Shown piece by piece: positions 1-5,311 of a stretch of DNA of 6,096 nucleotides. The notes beneath the pieces are model-generated. The model saw only the letters and a program-made list of their open reading frames with translations. It was not told the origin of the DNA and made no database searches. The stretch comes from Nitrososphaerota archaeon (GTDB taxonomy: Archaea > Thermoproteota > Nitrososphaeria > Nitrososphaerales > UBA57). Numbering within the stretch: position 1 is the first letter of the stretch; each line of letters opens with the position of its first letter. Where the stretch lies: assembly GCA_016180375.1 (NCBI GenBank), contig JACPBJ010000123.1, positions 1 to 6,096 on the forward strand, written 5' to 3'. A program made the position numbers and the translations under genes.

Positions 1-782
1 AAGTTTACAAAAGACCGTGGCAGAACTGGCCGTCAAAAGAACCATTCTACCAGAACCCACCCGCAGCTGGTGGAATTGAAGCGGACATAGCGTACGACGG
101 TAAAAACATCTATGTTGCGACCTATAACACTCCGAGCTATCTGAAGGCAGCACCAACTGAGGGTATCATGATCTTCGGCGCTGAGTTCCTTACCCCGCCA
201 GACCAAGTCAAAGCCAATACAACCATTTATTCAGTTGACGCAACTACAGGGAAACCAAAATGGAGTTACTTCATAGACTTCTCTGGCTACAGAGGAGGGC
301 TAACAGTTAGTGGAGGCGTCCTGTATGCAGGATCCGTTGATGGAAACCTGTATGCTCTTGATGCAGATACCGGAAGGCCGCTGTGGAAGAAATTCTTTGG
401 AAACAGGCTAAACATACCTCCCACCGTAGCAGCTGATGCACAAGGAAAGATGAGGCTCTTTCAATTAGTAGGTGGAGTGGCAGCAAATGGGTTCGGGTTT
501 GGTCAGCCTGTCCCCGGTGCTCTTATGGTCTTCGGACTTCCAGATGCAATACCGGAGGAACAACAAATTACCAAGGACATGATAAAACAGGCTCCAAGAG
601 AGGTAGTTGAAGAGGCAGCAAGGGAGCTGGGGATTGTACAGAGCGCAGAAACGGTAAGCCCAATTTCATATGTAGCTGTGGGTATCGGTGTGATGCTCAT
701 TGTAATTGATGCTCATTGTAATTGCAGGCGTACTATTCGTAAGAAGGAAGAGAGTCTAGAAAAAGAGCCCTTTGCAGAATAG
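1..782 (+). CDS. PQQ-repeat beta-propeller membrane-anchored protein, 5' partial
   Basis: The reading frame is open from base 3, so the start lies upstream of the window; the ATG at 168 is internal, because propeller-like sequence (DIAYDGKNIYVATYN) precedes it. Two PQQ-like blade motifs are visible: IYSVDATTGKPKW and, about 45 residues later, DGNLYALDADTGRPLW. These G-x-LYALDA-x-TG-x-x-x-W motifs are the signature of quinoprotein/BamB-like beta-propellers, which act as PQQ-dependent dehydrogenases or as cofactor-free scaffolds; which of these applies cannot be told from this fragment. After the propeller comes a charged linker (EEQQITKDMIKQAPREVVEEAARELG), then a hydrophobic stretch YVAVGIGVMLIVI, pointing to an extracytoplasmic protein held by a C-terminal helix. 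That helix is interrupted by a 16-bp tandem duplication (691-724), so the predicted end is a hydrophilic tail starting DAHCNCRRTIRKK and stopping at 780-782. Without the duplication the helix would be complete and the stop would fall at 757-759. Confidence 0.85.
   Translation, partial: VYKRPWQNWPSKEPFYQNPPAAGGIEADIAYDGKNIYVATYNTPSYLKAAPTEGIMIFGAEFLTPPDQVKANTTIYSVDATTGKPKWSYFIDFSGYRGGLTVSGGVLYAGSVDGNLYALDADTGRPLWKKFFGNRLNIPPTVAADAQGKMRLFQLVGGVAANGFGFGQPVPGALMVFGLPDAIPEEQQITKDMIKQAPREVVEEAARELGIVQSAETVSPISYVAVGIGVMLIVIDAHCNCRRTIRKKEESLEKEPFAE
691..724 (+). repeat. 16-bp perfect tandem duplication inside the PQQ-protein gene
   Basis: The unit GATGCTCATTGTAATT occurs at 692-707 and again, with no mismatch, at 708-723; the period-16 match extends one base on each side. 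Because 16 is not a multiple of three, the second copy shifts the frame. With one copy the codons after ATT (705-707) would run GCA GGC GTA CTA TTC GTA AGA AGG AAG AGA GTC TAG (724-759), giving AGVLFVRRKRV and a stop, which is a textbook end for a membrane helix with a basic anchor. With two copies the helix breaks into DAHCNCRR. Slippage during replication or an assembly error could both produce this. Confidence 0.9.
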
Positions 783-939
783 GGTCCTGATAACTCTGCA
801 GCTATGAGCTAACACTCTCCATGTTTGTGGTTTATATTGCAAGGGGGAGGAGAAATTTCTACAGACAGGCTAGTATACCATGAAGAGTCACAAGAACTTA
901 GCTAGGTATCTTTAACAAATATTCTCAATTTGGGGCAAC

Positions 940-1383
940 CTAAGCATAAATTCCCCTTGGAGGAACCTTCCTAGCAATTGCGTTGAGGAAAGGATCATTA
1001 TGACTTGCGGATGCTGCTAGATGCCTTGCAATGTCTGAAGAAGTTATGACCCCCTGAAGTTTTCCATTCGTGATTACGGCTAGCCTTCTGATCTTATTGC
1101 TCGACATGGTCTTTGCAGCTTCGCTCAACAGGGCGTCAGGATCTATTGAAATTACAGGAGCCGACATGCAGCTGCCTGCATTTACCTCTGCAGGGTTTGC
1201 CGAAGTTGCAAGAACCTTTCTAACCAAGTCTCTTTCTGTTATTATTCCAATCACTTTGTCTTCATGAGTAACAAGAACAGCTGCAACGCCTTTTTCCGCC
1301 ATTATTCTGGCAACGTCGAACGCGGATCTCCCGATATCGACACCAACGGCTTCTTCCTTCATGACATCTTTGACCCTAGCCAA
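940..1383 (-). CDS. Two-CBS-domain protein (TTG start)
   Basis: This 147-aa protein is almost entirely a Bateman module. CBS1 spans about residues 5-57 (VKDVMKEEAVGV ... VIGIITERDLVRKVL) and CBS2 about 72-123 (CMSAPVISIDPDALLSEAA ... LQGVITSSDIARHL). Such modules usually sense adenine nucleotides or SAM and regulate a partner. No catalytic or DNA-binding domain is attached, so the partner is unknown. A short tail after CBS2 (DPFLNAIARKVPPRGIYA) is typical of small archaeal CBS proteins. The start is TTG: no ATG lies upstream before the in-frame stop at 1408-1410, the only later ATG (residue 8) would cut the conserved VKDVM opening, and a TATA-like box lies about 29 nt upstream. The gene follows the SRPBCC gene on the same strand; only 35 nt separate it from the SRPBCC stop restored in the other frame. 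Confidence 0.9.
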   Translation of the reverse strand: MARVKDVMKEEAVGVDIGRSAFDVARIMAEKGVAAVLVTHEDKVIGIITERDLVRKVLATSANPAEVNAGSCMSAPVISIDPDALLSEAAKTMSSNKIRRLAVITNGKLQGVITSSDIARHLAASASHNDPFLNAIARKVPPRGIYA

Positions 1384-1408
1384 CCCAACCGCGCTTTGTA
1401 GAGGATGT

Positions 1409-1416
1409 TAATAATA
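1409..1416 (-). promoter_or_regulatory. TATA-like box for the CBS gene
   Basis: On the minus strand this reads TATTATTA, centred about 29 nt before the TTG start at 1383. That fits archaeal promoter spacing and a transcript with almost no leader. It lies between the restored stop of the SRPBCC gene (1419-1421) and the CBS start, so the CBS gene may have its own promoter despite following a co-directional gene. No protein-binding evidence is available from sequence alone. Confidence 0.45.
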
Positions 1417-1418
1417 CC

Positions 1419-1490
1419 TTACCCTTTTCCGCTCCCTTCTTCCACGATTCCCAGATAATCATCCAATTCTTTTTCAATAGTTCTCTTTAT
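1419..1490 (-). other. Detached 3' end of the SRPBCC gene (out of frame)
   Basis: Read on the minus strand from 1490, this stretch encodes IKRTIEKELDDYLG followed by IVEEGSGKG and a TAA stop at 1419-1421. That is an amphipathic, charged helix of the kind that ends SRPBCC proteins, and it continues directly from FGGLAKWG in the neighbouring frame. It has no start of its own. I read it as the true carboxyl end of the SRPBCC protein, put out of frame by one missing base in the G run at 1491-1494. Confidence 0.75.
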
Positions 1491-1861
1491 CCCCACTTTG
1501 CAAGTCCTCCAAATGGTCTGAGCCAGCCTTCGAATTCAACCTCTGTCGCTACATCCAATTGGGTTCCTCCATCAACTTCTTTCAGAGAGTATGTCGATGT
1601 CGCATCCAACTTGCTGGAATGGTATTCGGCTATCCATTTGTCAGGAGGAAAGAGCCGGACTCTAACCCTATCTTTGTATGACACACCAAGCATTCTCCCT
1701 TCATCTTCATAGATGACTTCAGCTGGGCTCTTGCTGACCATCTTCCTTCTTCGAATTATCCTGCCTGAAAGCGAAGGATCAGTTTCTTGAAAGTCTGTCC
1801 ACCAGTCGTAGACACTCTGTTTAGGTGCTCTGACGAACTTCGAGTGCTCCAGCCTTATCAT
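1487..1861 (-). CDS. SRPBCC (START-like) domain protein, C-terminus lost by frameshift
   Basis: The 124-aa product as sequenced has the features of the SRPBCC/START-like fold, a helix-grip fold that binds hydrophobic ligands: the opening IRLEHSKFVRAPKQSVYDWWTD (first strand and helix), then strands such as PAEVIYEDEG, DRVRVRLFPPDKWIAEYHS and TSTYSLKEVDGGTQLDVATEVEF, and the start of the last helix (WLRPFGGLAKWG). This family normally finishes with a long C-terminal helix packing on the sheet. Here the frame stops just as that helix begins (stop at 1487-1489), while the rest of the helix is encoded directly after it in another frame (1419-1490). One extra G in the four-base run (CCCC at 1491-1494 on the plus strand) would join them into a 147-aa protein. 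The ligand is unknown. The start is the ATG at 1859-1861, divergent from the RidA-like gene. Confidence 0.8.
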   Translation of the reverse strand: MIRLEHSKFVRAPKQSVYDWWTDFQETDPSLSGRIIRRRKMVSKSPAEVIYEDEGRMLGVSYKDRVRVRLFPPDKWIAEYHSSKLDATSTYSLKEVDGGTQLDVATEVEFEGWLRPFGGLAKWG

Positions 1862-1948
1862 ATGACATGCATTCTATCATGCAGTATGATTGCTCTTTCT
1901 GTAGATAACCGTAATATCACAGGCGTTACGGAGGGTATCCGAAAGAAG

Positions 1949-2274
1949 ATGATCGAAGAAAGACTTGTAAGCAAAGGCATCGAATTACCCGAGCCCCCAA
2001 AACCTGCAGGAGTCTATGTACCTTCTGTTAGGGTTCGGAATTTGATTTTTGTTTGGGTTCTCTAAACAAGGTTGCCAGAATTGTCAGGGTTGCTGGGTTC
2101 GTGAATTGCAACAATGATTTTGTTGATCAGCCAAAAGTTGTAAACGGAGCGTCCGACCTTCTGGTGGAAGTATTTGGGGAGCAGGGAAGGCATGCCAGAA
2201 TCGCTGTGGGTGCAAACACACTTCCTTTAGGTGCTGCTGTAGAAGTTGAAATCCTTGCAGAGGTAAAAGGATAG
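1949..2274 (+). pseudogene. RidA/YjgF-family gene broken by an internal deletion
   Basis: Two fragments of one gene are present. From the ATG at 1949 the frame gives MIEERLVSKGIELPEPPKP, then AGVYVPSVRVRNLIFV, the typical start of the long-form YjgF/YER057c/UK114 family, then WVL and a stop at 2063-2065. From about 2056, in another frame, the C-terminal part follows: GSLNKVARIVRVAGFVNCNN, a segment with QPKVVNGASDLLVEVFG, then GRHARIAVGANTLPLGAAVE and a stop at 2272-2274. Intact relatives carry a SGQLP-type segment and about 40-45 residues in all between these blocks; these are absent. The frame change means the lost length is one more than a multiple of three. RidA proteins hydrolyse reactive imine/enamine intermediates; this copy cannot make the trimer fold. 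It lies 9 nt upstream of cofE, suggesting an old operon. Confidence 0.75.
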
Positions 2275-2283
2275 ATTATCTTT

Positions 2284-3093
2284 TTGAAAATCAACCTAAT
2301 TCCGATAAAGGTAAAGCGCCAGCAACCAAAATTCGATATCATTAGAGTAATCCTTGAAGCCATCAAAAGAAACAAAGAGAGGGTAATCGATTATGATATC
2401 CTTGTTATCTCGAGCAAGTTCGTTTCAATGTCTGAAAACAGGATAGTCGAGCTACCCAAGGTCAGAGTAAAGAAGGCAGGCAAAGAACTTGCAAGAACAT
2501 TGGATATGGACGAAAAGCTAGCTCAGCTTGTGGTAGATGAAGCAGATACAATATTCTCCGGAGTTCAGGGATTTGCCCTTGCGATAAAGAATGGAGTTAT
2601 CGCGCCAAACGCCGGCATAGACAAATCCAATGTTTTCCCAGGCCATGCGATATTATATCCAAAGGATCCATTTCTTTCAGCAGAAAAAATCAGAAGAGGT
2701 ATCTTTGAAAGGACTGGCAAGAAAGTTGGAATAGTGCTAAGTGACAGCAGGCTCATGCCAACACGCATAGGCACGACTGGCGTCGCCATAGCAGTTTCAG
2801 GTTTTGAGCCTGTCAAAGATGAAAGAGGCAGGAAGGACTTGTTTGGAAACGTGCTTAGAGTCACTCAGAGAGCAATTGCGGATGATATTACATCAGCCGC
2901 TCAGCTAATCATGGGCGAGGCTGATGAAGGTATTCCAATTGTTGTTGTAAGAGGATCGGGTTTGTCAATCACAGACAAAGTGATCAAGCGATCAAGCCTG
3001 TCAGTTTCATTCGAGAATTGCATCTACATCTCTGGTCTGACGAATAGCAAAATGGTAGGGGAGATGAGGCAGATTAAGACGCGGCCTTCTTGA
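2284..3093 (+). CDS. cofE: Coenzyme F420-0:L-glutamate ligase (CofE)
   Basis: CofE adds L-glutamate residues to F420-0 using GTP, the last step of coenzyme F420 synthesis in the cytoplasm. The 269-aa protein matches the family over its length: an N-terminal ligase segment (INLIPIKVK, DYDILVISSKFVSMSENRIVEL), then VIAPNAGIDKSN (residues 106-116, whose Asp is a likely metal ligand by analogy with known CofE), then LSDSRLMPTRIGTTGVAIA (152-170), DERGRKDLFGNVL (179-191), DITSAAQLIMGEADEGIPIV (201-220) and VVRGSG. Family members are about 250 aa, so this one is full length. No nitroreductase domain is fused, unlike actinobacterial FbiB. The start is TTG at 2284: an in-frame stop at 2272-2274 leaves no other standard start upstream, and the next Met is far inside the fold. 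No good Shine-Dalgarno is near. The last 20 nt overlap the convergent zinc-ribbon gene. Confidence 0.92.
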   Translation: MKINLIPIKVKRQQPKFDIIRVILEAIKRNKERVIDYDILVISSKFVSMSENRIVELPKVRVKKAGKELARTLDMDEKLAQLVVDEADTIFSGVQGFALAIKNGVIAPNAGIDKSNVFPGHAILYPKDPFLSAEKIRRGIFERTGKKVGIVLSDSRLMPTRIGTTGVAIAVSGFEPVKDERGRKDLFGNVLRVTQRAIADDITSAAQLIMGEADEGIPIVVVRGSGLSITDKVIKRSSLSVSFENCIYISGLTNSKMVGEMRQIKTRPS

Positions 3094-3250
3094 TTTCCAC
3101 GATAAAGTCACTCTGAGATAGTTTCGATCCGCAGCCCTTGCACTTCCCCGCATTAGGTTTCAGAACATCTCTCACATAGCGCAGGTCGTATCCCGCATAG
3201 ACCAGACTTCCACAGGAGCTACAGACTATCTCGAAGGCCACAGAACTCAA
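3074..3250 (-). CDS. Small zinc-ribbon protein, 58 aa (TTG start)
   Basis: Read on the minus strand from a TTG at 3248-3250, this gives a 58-aa protein beginning SSVAFEIVCSSCG and ending DFIVEIKKAAS, with stop at 3074-3076. It has two CxxC pairs, C10-SS-C13 and C37-KG-C40 (GKCKGCGSKL), spaced like a single structural zinc ribbon, with YAGYDLRYVRDVLKP between them. It has no other domain. It could be a nucleic-acid or protein-binding adaptor, but its function is unknown. Support for its being real comes from the paired cysteines and from a strong TATA box (3267-3279) centred about 23-25 nt before the TTG, which predicts a leaderless message. The frame stays open further upstream but without a better start. 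Its 3' end overlaps that of cofE by 20 nt. Confidence 0.72.
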   Translation of the reverse strand: MSSVAFEIVCSSCGSLVYAGYDLRYVRDVLKPNAGKCKGCGSKLSQSDFIVEIKKAAS

Positions 3251-3266
3251 GTCGACAATAAAGTGG

Positions 3267-3279
3267 TTAAATATAAATT
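3267..3279 (-). promoter_or_regulatory. TATA box of the zinc-ribbon gene
   Basis: On the minus strand this reads AATTTATATTTAA, a near-consensus archaeal TATA box. Its centre lies about 23-25 nt before the TTG at 3250, so transcription should begin at or within a few bases of the start codon. Confidence 0.6.
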
Positions 3280-3326
3280 GATAGTGAATTCTGGGTCTAG
3301 ATTCGTAATTCTGGTAAGATAATTGC

Positions 3327-3351
3327 TTTTAGTACTATTTTTGCAGTTTTT
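3327..3351 (+). terminator. Possible T-rich terminator region on the + strand
   Basis: Three T runs (TTTT at 3327-3330, TTTTT at 3338-3342, TTTTT at 3347-3351) occur close together on the plus strand. Archaeal transcription often ends at such clusters without a hairpin. The only plus-strand transcript that could end here is the one from cofE; if so, its 3' end would be antisense to the whole zinc-ribbon gene. No comparable T run is seen on the minus strand after the thioredoxin gene. The rest of 3251-3435 holds only the zinc-ribbon promoter. Confidence 0.3.
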
Positions 3352-3435
3352 CTACGCGCTATAAGCTAGAATAGCTCCGGATAACTGACCATCAATAAAC
3401 CGGTCTGCTTTTTGGAAAACAATAGCCATTAGGGT

Positions 3436-4500
3436 CTAACCCCCAAAAGTAACCGACCAAATGGCAAGGTCTGCATCAGTCTCGACCGTCAATTCATGCT
3501 TTTCAAACGACACTTTTGCGTTAACTAACGAATACAGCCTTGGCGCACCTGAAATATCAACGTATGACTTTCCATCAGCATCTATCTTTAGATCAGACCC
3601 TGCAAGCTCTTTCGGAACTGATTTTCCATCAAGAAATACTTTAGCAACGATATTCCGTCCCGTCAGAGATCCAATTACTGGAGAAGCGGTTCTTCCAGAA
3701 TAACCTATGAGAAAAGAACCACTTTTTCCTATATGCAGCATGTGATCATTTCCTGTTAACCATTCGCCCTGCAAATAGATGCCCTCTAGATCATGCATAT
3801 TATCGTCCTTGTAGACTGCTTTCCTTCCTTCAACGTTGAATCCGTCAACGTTTACGGTATCTCTTATCGCGTACAGTTCTCTGGTTATTCCTCTTGCAAC
3901 TACACCAAGAGCCGGATTGATGTATTTGTTCTCTGATTCGATTGGAATTGCCGAGACATCAGCACCATTCTCAGCCAAGAGTTTCTGTATTTGCATTTCA
4001 GTTTCCTCGTAGCCACCTTCTCCTATGTGATCATAGCGAAGATTACCCTTCACGTCGAATAGATACTTATGTGGCCAGAATCGGTTCCCAAAAGCACTGA
4101 ATGTTTTATGATCATTGTCCAACGCTACAGGGTATTTTATTCCGAATTTCTGAACCGCGGTTCTTACATTATCGAAGTCCTTTTCAAATGTGAATTCAGG
4201 TGAATGCATTCCAACTATAACAAGGCCATGTTGGGAATATTTCTCGTTCCAAGCAATAAGGTAAGGCAGGGTGCGTATGCAGTTAATGCAACTGTAAGTC
4301 CAGAAATCTACCAGCACAACTTTTCCACGCAAGGATTGCATGGTTAATGGTTCTGAGTTTATCCATTGGTCCGTCCCAACAAACTCAAAACCTGAACCAA
4401 ATTCTACAGGAGGACCTGTGACATTTTGGATGTAGAGTATGCTCACTATAACCGTAGCAAGCACCAGCACGAATATTATTGATTTGGCTTTAATTTCCAT
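3436..4500 (-). CDS. Membrane-anchored thioredoxin-like protein with DipZ-type C-terminal domain
   Basis: This 354-aa protein begins with an uncleaved signal anchor (about residues 6-25, SIIFVLVLATVIVSILYIQ) that places the rest outside the membrane. A TlpA/DipZ-type thioredoxin domain follows (about 35-178): GKVVLVDFWTYSCINCIRTL holds the redox pair C71 and C74 in a CINC motif, and FWPHKYLFD holds the likely cis-proline P143. Residues about 205-354 form the beta-rich C-terminal domain seen in DipZ (Thioredoxin_10-like), with LEGIYLQGEW, VFLDGKSVPKELAGSDL, PRLYSLVNA and the closing TFGG. It probably takes electrons from CcdA and passes them to extracytoplasmic disulfides; substrates are unknown. 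The gene starts 14 nt after ccdA on the same strand, and AGGGATCA in that gap is only weakly Shine-Dalgarno-like. In bacterial DipZ these domains and the CcdA part are one chain. Confidence 0.88.
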   Translation of the reverse strand: MEIKAKSIIFVLVLATVIVSILYIQNVTGPPVEFGSGFEFVGTDQWINSEPLTMQSLRGKVVLVDFWTYSCINCIRTLPYLIAWNEKYSQHGLVIVGMHSPEFTFEKDFDNVRTAVQKFGIKYPVALDNDHKTFSAFGNRFWPHKYLFDVKGNLRYDHIGEGGYEETEMQIQKLLAENGADVSAIPIESENKYINPALGVVARGITRELYAIRDTVNVDGFNVEGRKAVYKDDNMHDLEGIYLQGEWLTGNDHMLHIGKSGSFLIGYSGRTASPVIGSLTGRNIVAKVFLDGKSVPKELAGSDLKIDADGKSYVDISGAPRLYSLVNAKVSFEKHELTVETDADLAIWSVTFGG

Positions 4501-4514
4501 TGCATCTGATCCCT

Positions 4515-5270
4515 CTATAGGAACAGACTCAGAAGCCTGCTAAAGTTGTTCGTGAATACGACTATGCCAAGCGCTATGAGCAGAATTCCGGAGATGATGT
4601 TAACAAGAGAAAGCCTTCTGTTAATTCTCTTGATGATTTTCGCAAATCTTGAAGTAAAGAGGCCCAAGAAGAGAAATGGGATGGCAAGTCCAATTGAGTA
4701 AACGGACAGCAAAGTCGCTCCTTCAAGTACTGTGGTTGAGCTGCTTGCCAAGACGAATACGCTCGCAAGAATTGATCCAACACATGGGGTCCATCCAATT
4801 CCGAAAGAAGCTCCTATCAAAGCAGAGCTAAAGTAGCCGCTTCCTCCAGAGACGGAAAATAGTCTGCGTTGTCTTTCAAGTAATGGTATAGAAGGAAGAA
4901 TTCGAAGCGTATACATCCCAAATCCGATGATTGCTACCCCACCAATTCTTGATAGCCATACTTGGAAGGCGCCGAGCTGCTGGCCTAAGAAACCCAACGC
5001 CGATCCCATAAGGATGAAGATTGTCGAGAAGCCTACAACAAACAATAATGCATGGGAGAAGACCTTCCTCTGAGCCTTTTGATTCTCCCCGTTTTCCAGC
5101 TCAGCAAGAGTTACCCCTGCAAGATGTCCTAAATACGCTGGCAACATCGGCAGTATGCAAGGCGAGAAGAACGAGAGAACCCCTGCCCCTCCGGCAAAGA
5201 TCAGGGTTAACGGGTCGGGCAACTTGAGAAAATGACATTCTTCAGGTAAAAAAGCGCTTACCCAAATCAT
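4515..5270 (-). CDS. ccdA: CcdA-type cytochrome c biogenesis / thiol-reductant transporter
   Basis: CcdA is an integral membrane protein that moves reducing equivalents from cytoplasmic thioredoxin to extracytoplasmic thiol proteins through two intramembrane cysteines. Both are present: C38 in GVLSFFSPCILPMLPAY and C163 in FGIGWTPCVGSILASVF. About six hydrophobic helices can be seen (roughly 21-54, 70-97, 104-124, 147-177, 183-206 and 222-241), as in the family, and the 251-aa length is normal. It is the first gene of a two-gene operon with the DipZ-like thioredoxin protein. The start is uncertain. The ATG at 5270 gives the longest frame but begins only 8 nt after the AT-rich promoter island (5278-5286) and adds a 16-residue non-conserved stretch. 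A TTG at 5220-5222 would give PDPLTLIFAGG as the opening, which looks more typical of CcdA. Confidence 0.9.
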   Translation of the reverse strand: MIWVSAFLPEECHFLKLPDPLTLIFAGGAGVLSFFSPCILPMLPAYLGHLAGVTLAELENGENQKAQRKVFSHALLFVVGFSTIFILMGSALGFLGQQLGAFQVWLSRIGGVAIIGFGMYTLRILPSIPLLERQRRLFSVSGGSGYFSSALIGASFGIGWTPCVGSILASVFVLASSSTTVLEGATLLSVYSIGLAIPFLFLGLFTSRFAKIIKRINRRLSLVNIISGILLIALGIVVFTNNFSRLLSLFL

Positions 5271-5298
5271 AAAGCACTTTTAATTAGGCAAAGCACTT
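5271..5298 (+). repeat. Direct repeat AAAGCACTT flanking the divergent promoter
   Basis: The 9-mer AAAGCACTT occurs at 5271-5279 and 5290-5298, 19 nt apart start to start, on either side of the AT-rich TATA-like island. The position and spacing would suit an operator bound by a regulator of ccdA and/or the glycosyltransferase gene. A chance repeat of this size cannot be excluded. Confidence 0.35.
5278..5286 (+). promoter_or_regulatory. TATA-like box in the ccdA / glycosyltransferase divergent region
   Basis: TTTTAATTA here is centred about 30 nt before the ATG at 5312, right for a near-leaderless glycosyltransferase transcript. The core TAATTA is palindromic, so the same island could serve the minus strand; transcription of ccdA would then start near 5256, downstream of the ATG at 5270 and upstream of the TTG at 5222. 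It is bracketed by two copies of AAAGCACTT. Confidence 0.5.
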
Positions 5299-5311
5299 GT
5301 TGGCAGAAACG

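Noticed and set aside
503..700. Minus-strand open frame within the PQQ-protein gene
   Set aside because: It is antisense to clear PQQ-propeller coding sequence and has no recognisable domain.
831..915. TTTATATT (831-838) followed by GGGGGAGGAG and an 11-codon frame (ATG 880 to TAA 913-915) in the 783-939 spacer
   Set aside because: The TATA-like and purine-rich stretches are suggestive, but the peptide (MKSHKNLARYL) is too short and the spacing from the purine run to the ATG is too long to support a gene.
1070..1267. Plus-strand open frame opposite the CBS gene
   Set aside because: It is a shadow of the CBS-domain coding sequence on the other strand.
1787..1948. Upstream extension of the RidA-like frame back to an ATG at 1787
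   Set aside because: The extension runs antisense through the start of the SRPBCC gene; family similarity begins only at MIEERL (1949).
2565..2864. Minus-strand 99-codon open frame inside cofE
   Set aside because: It is antisense to strongly conserved CofE motifs and has no credible product.
3358..3375. GCTAT-8 nt-ATAGC inverted repeat as a terminator after the thioredoxin gene
   Set aside because: The stem is only 5 bp and no T run follows it on the minus strand.
3352..3429. 25-codon minus-strand frame after the thioredoxin gene
   Set aside because: It has no recognisable motif, no ribosome site and no promoter; probably chance.
5021..5227. Plus-strand open frame opposite the start of ccdA
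   Set aside because: It is antisense to the conserved FFSPC region and low in recognisable structure.
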